Below, piece by piece: positions 62,591-64,000 of a stretch of DNA of 64,000 bases; position 1 is the first letter of the stretch, and each line of letters opens with the position of its first letter. Under the pieces are notes generated by a model. That model was not told the origin of the DNA and did no database searches. It saw only the letters and a list, made by a program, of their open reading frames with translations. Position numbers and translations under genes: made by a program. Source of the stretch: Typhlomys cinereus (taxonomy: Eukaryota; Chordata; Mammalia; Rodentia; Platacanthomyidae); contig JALPQD010000137.1 of NCBI GenBank assembly GCA_023101885.1, forward strand, positions 2,790,001 to 2,854,000, read 5' to 3'.

Positions 62591-62670
62591 CCCCCCGCCT
62601 CCTTCCCTCCCTCCCTCCCTCCCTCCCTCCCTCCCTCCCTTCCTTCCTTCCTTCCTTCCTCCCTTCCTCC
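62555..62670. repeat. (TC)n then (CCCT)n/(CCTT)n microsatellite
   Basis: The tail of the interrupted SINE: about 30 bp of TC, a C run, then CCCT and CCTT units. The complementary Gly/Arg/Glu-rich frame is not coding. Confidence 0.9.
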
Positions 62671-62804
62671 CCTCCTTCTCAAATAAATACAACCATCTTT
62701 AAAAAAGCTTTCTGGGGTGCTTTAAGGATACTTAATATACAGCAAATCATGCCAAAAACACTATGGTGAGTGGGAACATTTCCCTATCAAAATTGAGCTA
62801 TAAA

Positions 62805-63080
62805 GGGCTGGAGAGGTGGCTCCGGGGTTAAGCCTCTGCCTTGCAGGCAGAAGGTCCTGAGTTCGGATCCCAGATCCCACGTATAGACGCCAGGCGGAAG
62901 TGGGGGCGGCCTGCGCTTCTGTCCTGGTAGGGCGGAGCTTGTGAATCCCAGGGCAGAAGGAGGTAGAGGCATCCATGGTGGTTCCCAATTCGTCCATGGT
63001 TCTACACACACACATACACACATGTGCGCACACATACATACACACACATGCACAATTGAATAAATAATAAATTTTTTTAA
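62805..63080 (+). mobile_element. Young B2-like SINE (type A)
   Basis: GGGCTGGAGAGGTGGCTCCG head and full CpG-rich body. Perfect 16-bp duplication AAAATTGAGCTATAAA at 62789-62804 and 63081-63096. Confidence 0.95.
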
Positions 63081-63104
63081 AAAATTGAGCTATAAAAAAA
63101 GAAA

Positions 63105-63350
63105 TGGGGAACTGGAAAGACAGCTCAGGGGTTGACTCTACCTTGTAATAGAAGGACCTGAGTTCGGATCCCAGATCCAACATTTAAAAAAAAAAAATCA
63201 AATGGCTGTGGCCTGCACTTCCAGCTCTAGAAAACAGAGCCTGAGAAATCCCAGAGCAAAGAAAAAGGAGGTAGAAGCAATACAGGATGATTTCCAAAGT
63301 CAACCTCGGTCCTTCACCACAAACACACACAATGGTCTCTGATACACACA
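63105..63350 (+). repeat. B2-like SINE (type B)
   Basis: GGAACTGGAAAGACAGCTCA head, GACCTGAGTTCGGATCCCAG, GCAAAGAAAAAGGAGGTAG, TGGTCTCTGATACACAC. Confidence 0.85.
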
Positions 63351-63529
63351 AAGTGGATATAAAAGAGAAATTAGATTAGGACACACACACAAAAAAAAAA
63401 AAAAACAAAAAGAAGAAAAGAGACTTAGTAGGTTCCCTGAACCATAATAGAATTATATTTAAAAAGTGGCAAAATAAAAATGTGTGGAGACTCTTTTAAT
63501 GAAGGTTGTACTAAAAGTGAAGAAAACCT

Positions 63530-63860
63530 CTATCCTTTCCAAAGTCAAAGCCAAAACACAGACTGAAAAGAAGTTACTGTTGAAAGGAATACACTGTTAC
63601 AAACGTTCTACAAGGTACCCACTTTGGTTACCCGAACTACTTCTACCCAAAAAGCAAGCCAAATATCTTCATAAAAGTTTCACAGAAAAAGCATGATGGT
63701 AAGTCATGCATAAAAAGCAACAAGTTCCATGAGGACGTAAATGGCAATAAGCATCAGATTAGACAGGTTGTAAAGATATTTGATGTCAAAATCGACAATA
63801 AACACTTTGAGACCAAGTCTGATGATAATAAAAAGCATATATTCTACTGACTTCTATATA
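63530..63860 (+). pseudogene. RPL23A retrocopy, decayed
   Basis: The left part, up to about 63695, matches the ribosomal protein L23a N-terminus by conceptual translation: KVKAKTQTEKKLLLKGIH and, further on, KKQAKYLHKSF. The later part (63725-63855) recalls its NKHQI...V.K.FDV...N and the final D..KK end, with frame breaks and missing middle bases. No introns, start codon lost, many changes, so a dead processed copy. Edges are approximate. Confidence 0.78.
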
Positions 63861-64000
63861 TTATGGTTTGGATGCTGTCAGGATCACCTGATTCCAACTG
63901 ACTAATTCTAAAATACTGTCATGAGCCACTTAACATTTGAGAAAACCATATGATATTGATCCCATGAGATTATATTGGAAGTAAAAATGTCCTATTCCTT

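Noticed and set aside
62479..62682. Gly/Arg/Glu repeat protein on the minus strand
   Set aside because: Comes entirely from the TC and CCCT microsatellite.

Overview
The window is a piece of a mammalian, almost certainly rodent, nuclear genome. It is AT-rich and dominated by introns. It carries rodent-type retroelements: B1, ID, B2-like and B4-like SINEs, MaLR LTRs of the MT/ORR1 kind, and L1 3' ends with G-rich tracts. The youngest SINE family (six copies, four with perfect 14-16 bp target-site duplications) has a CpG-rich body that is not the mouse or rat B2 sequence I know. This suggests a non-murid rodent, possibly a dipodoid; the species call is inference.

One protein-coding gene spans the whole window on the minus strand: Nbeal1 (neurobeachin-like 1), a BEACH-family scaffold protein. 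I could place 28 coding exons, running from 60182 (5') down to 1386 (3'). Together they are about 4,978 bp, or about 1,659 codons. From memory of the human protein (about 2,700 residues) they cover roughly residues 200 to 1860. This part holds the N-terminal helical-repeat region, the concanavalin A-like domain (exons e7-e10), the middle conserved helical region (e13-e20), an acidic/serine-rich linker (e21) and the conserved block before the PH-BEACH-WD40 end (e22-e28). The first exons lie beyond 64000. The PH, BEACH and WD40 exons lie beyond position 1 and are not present here. Every exon junction agrees in phase except for one extra base inside e7. A further 105-bp phase-neutral candidate exon lies at 47061-47165.

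The rest is intron, including three introns of about 90-100 bp. Besides SINEs and LTRs the introns hold a full-length decayed RPL21 processed pseudogene (21502-22026), a more decayed RPL23A retrocopy near the right edge (63530-63860), a U6 snRNA retrocopy, a 5' U2 snRNA fragment embedded in an old L1, three related L1 3' ends (one with a 16-bp target-site duplication), and a local direct-plus-inverted duplication at 47.9-49.6 kb.

I found no new operon-like or defence-type system. The items most worth a second look are the e7 frame break, the local rearrangement, the candidate extra exon, the young SINE family and an unclassified 1.5-kb intronic block at 30.1-31.6 kb.
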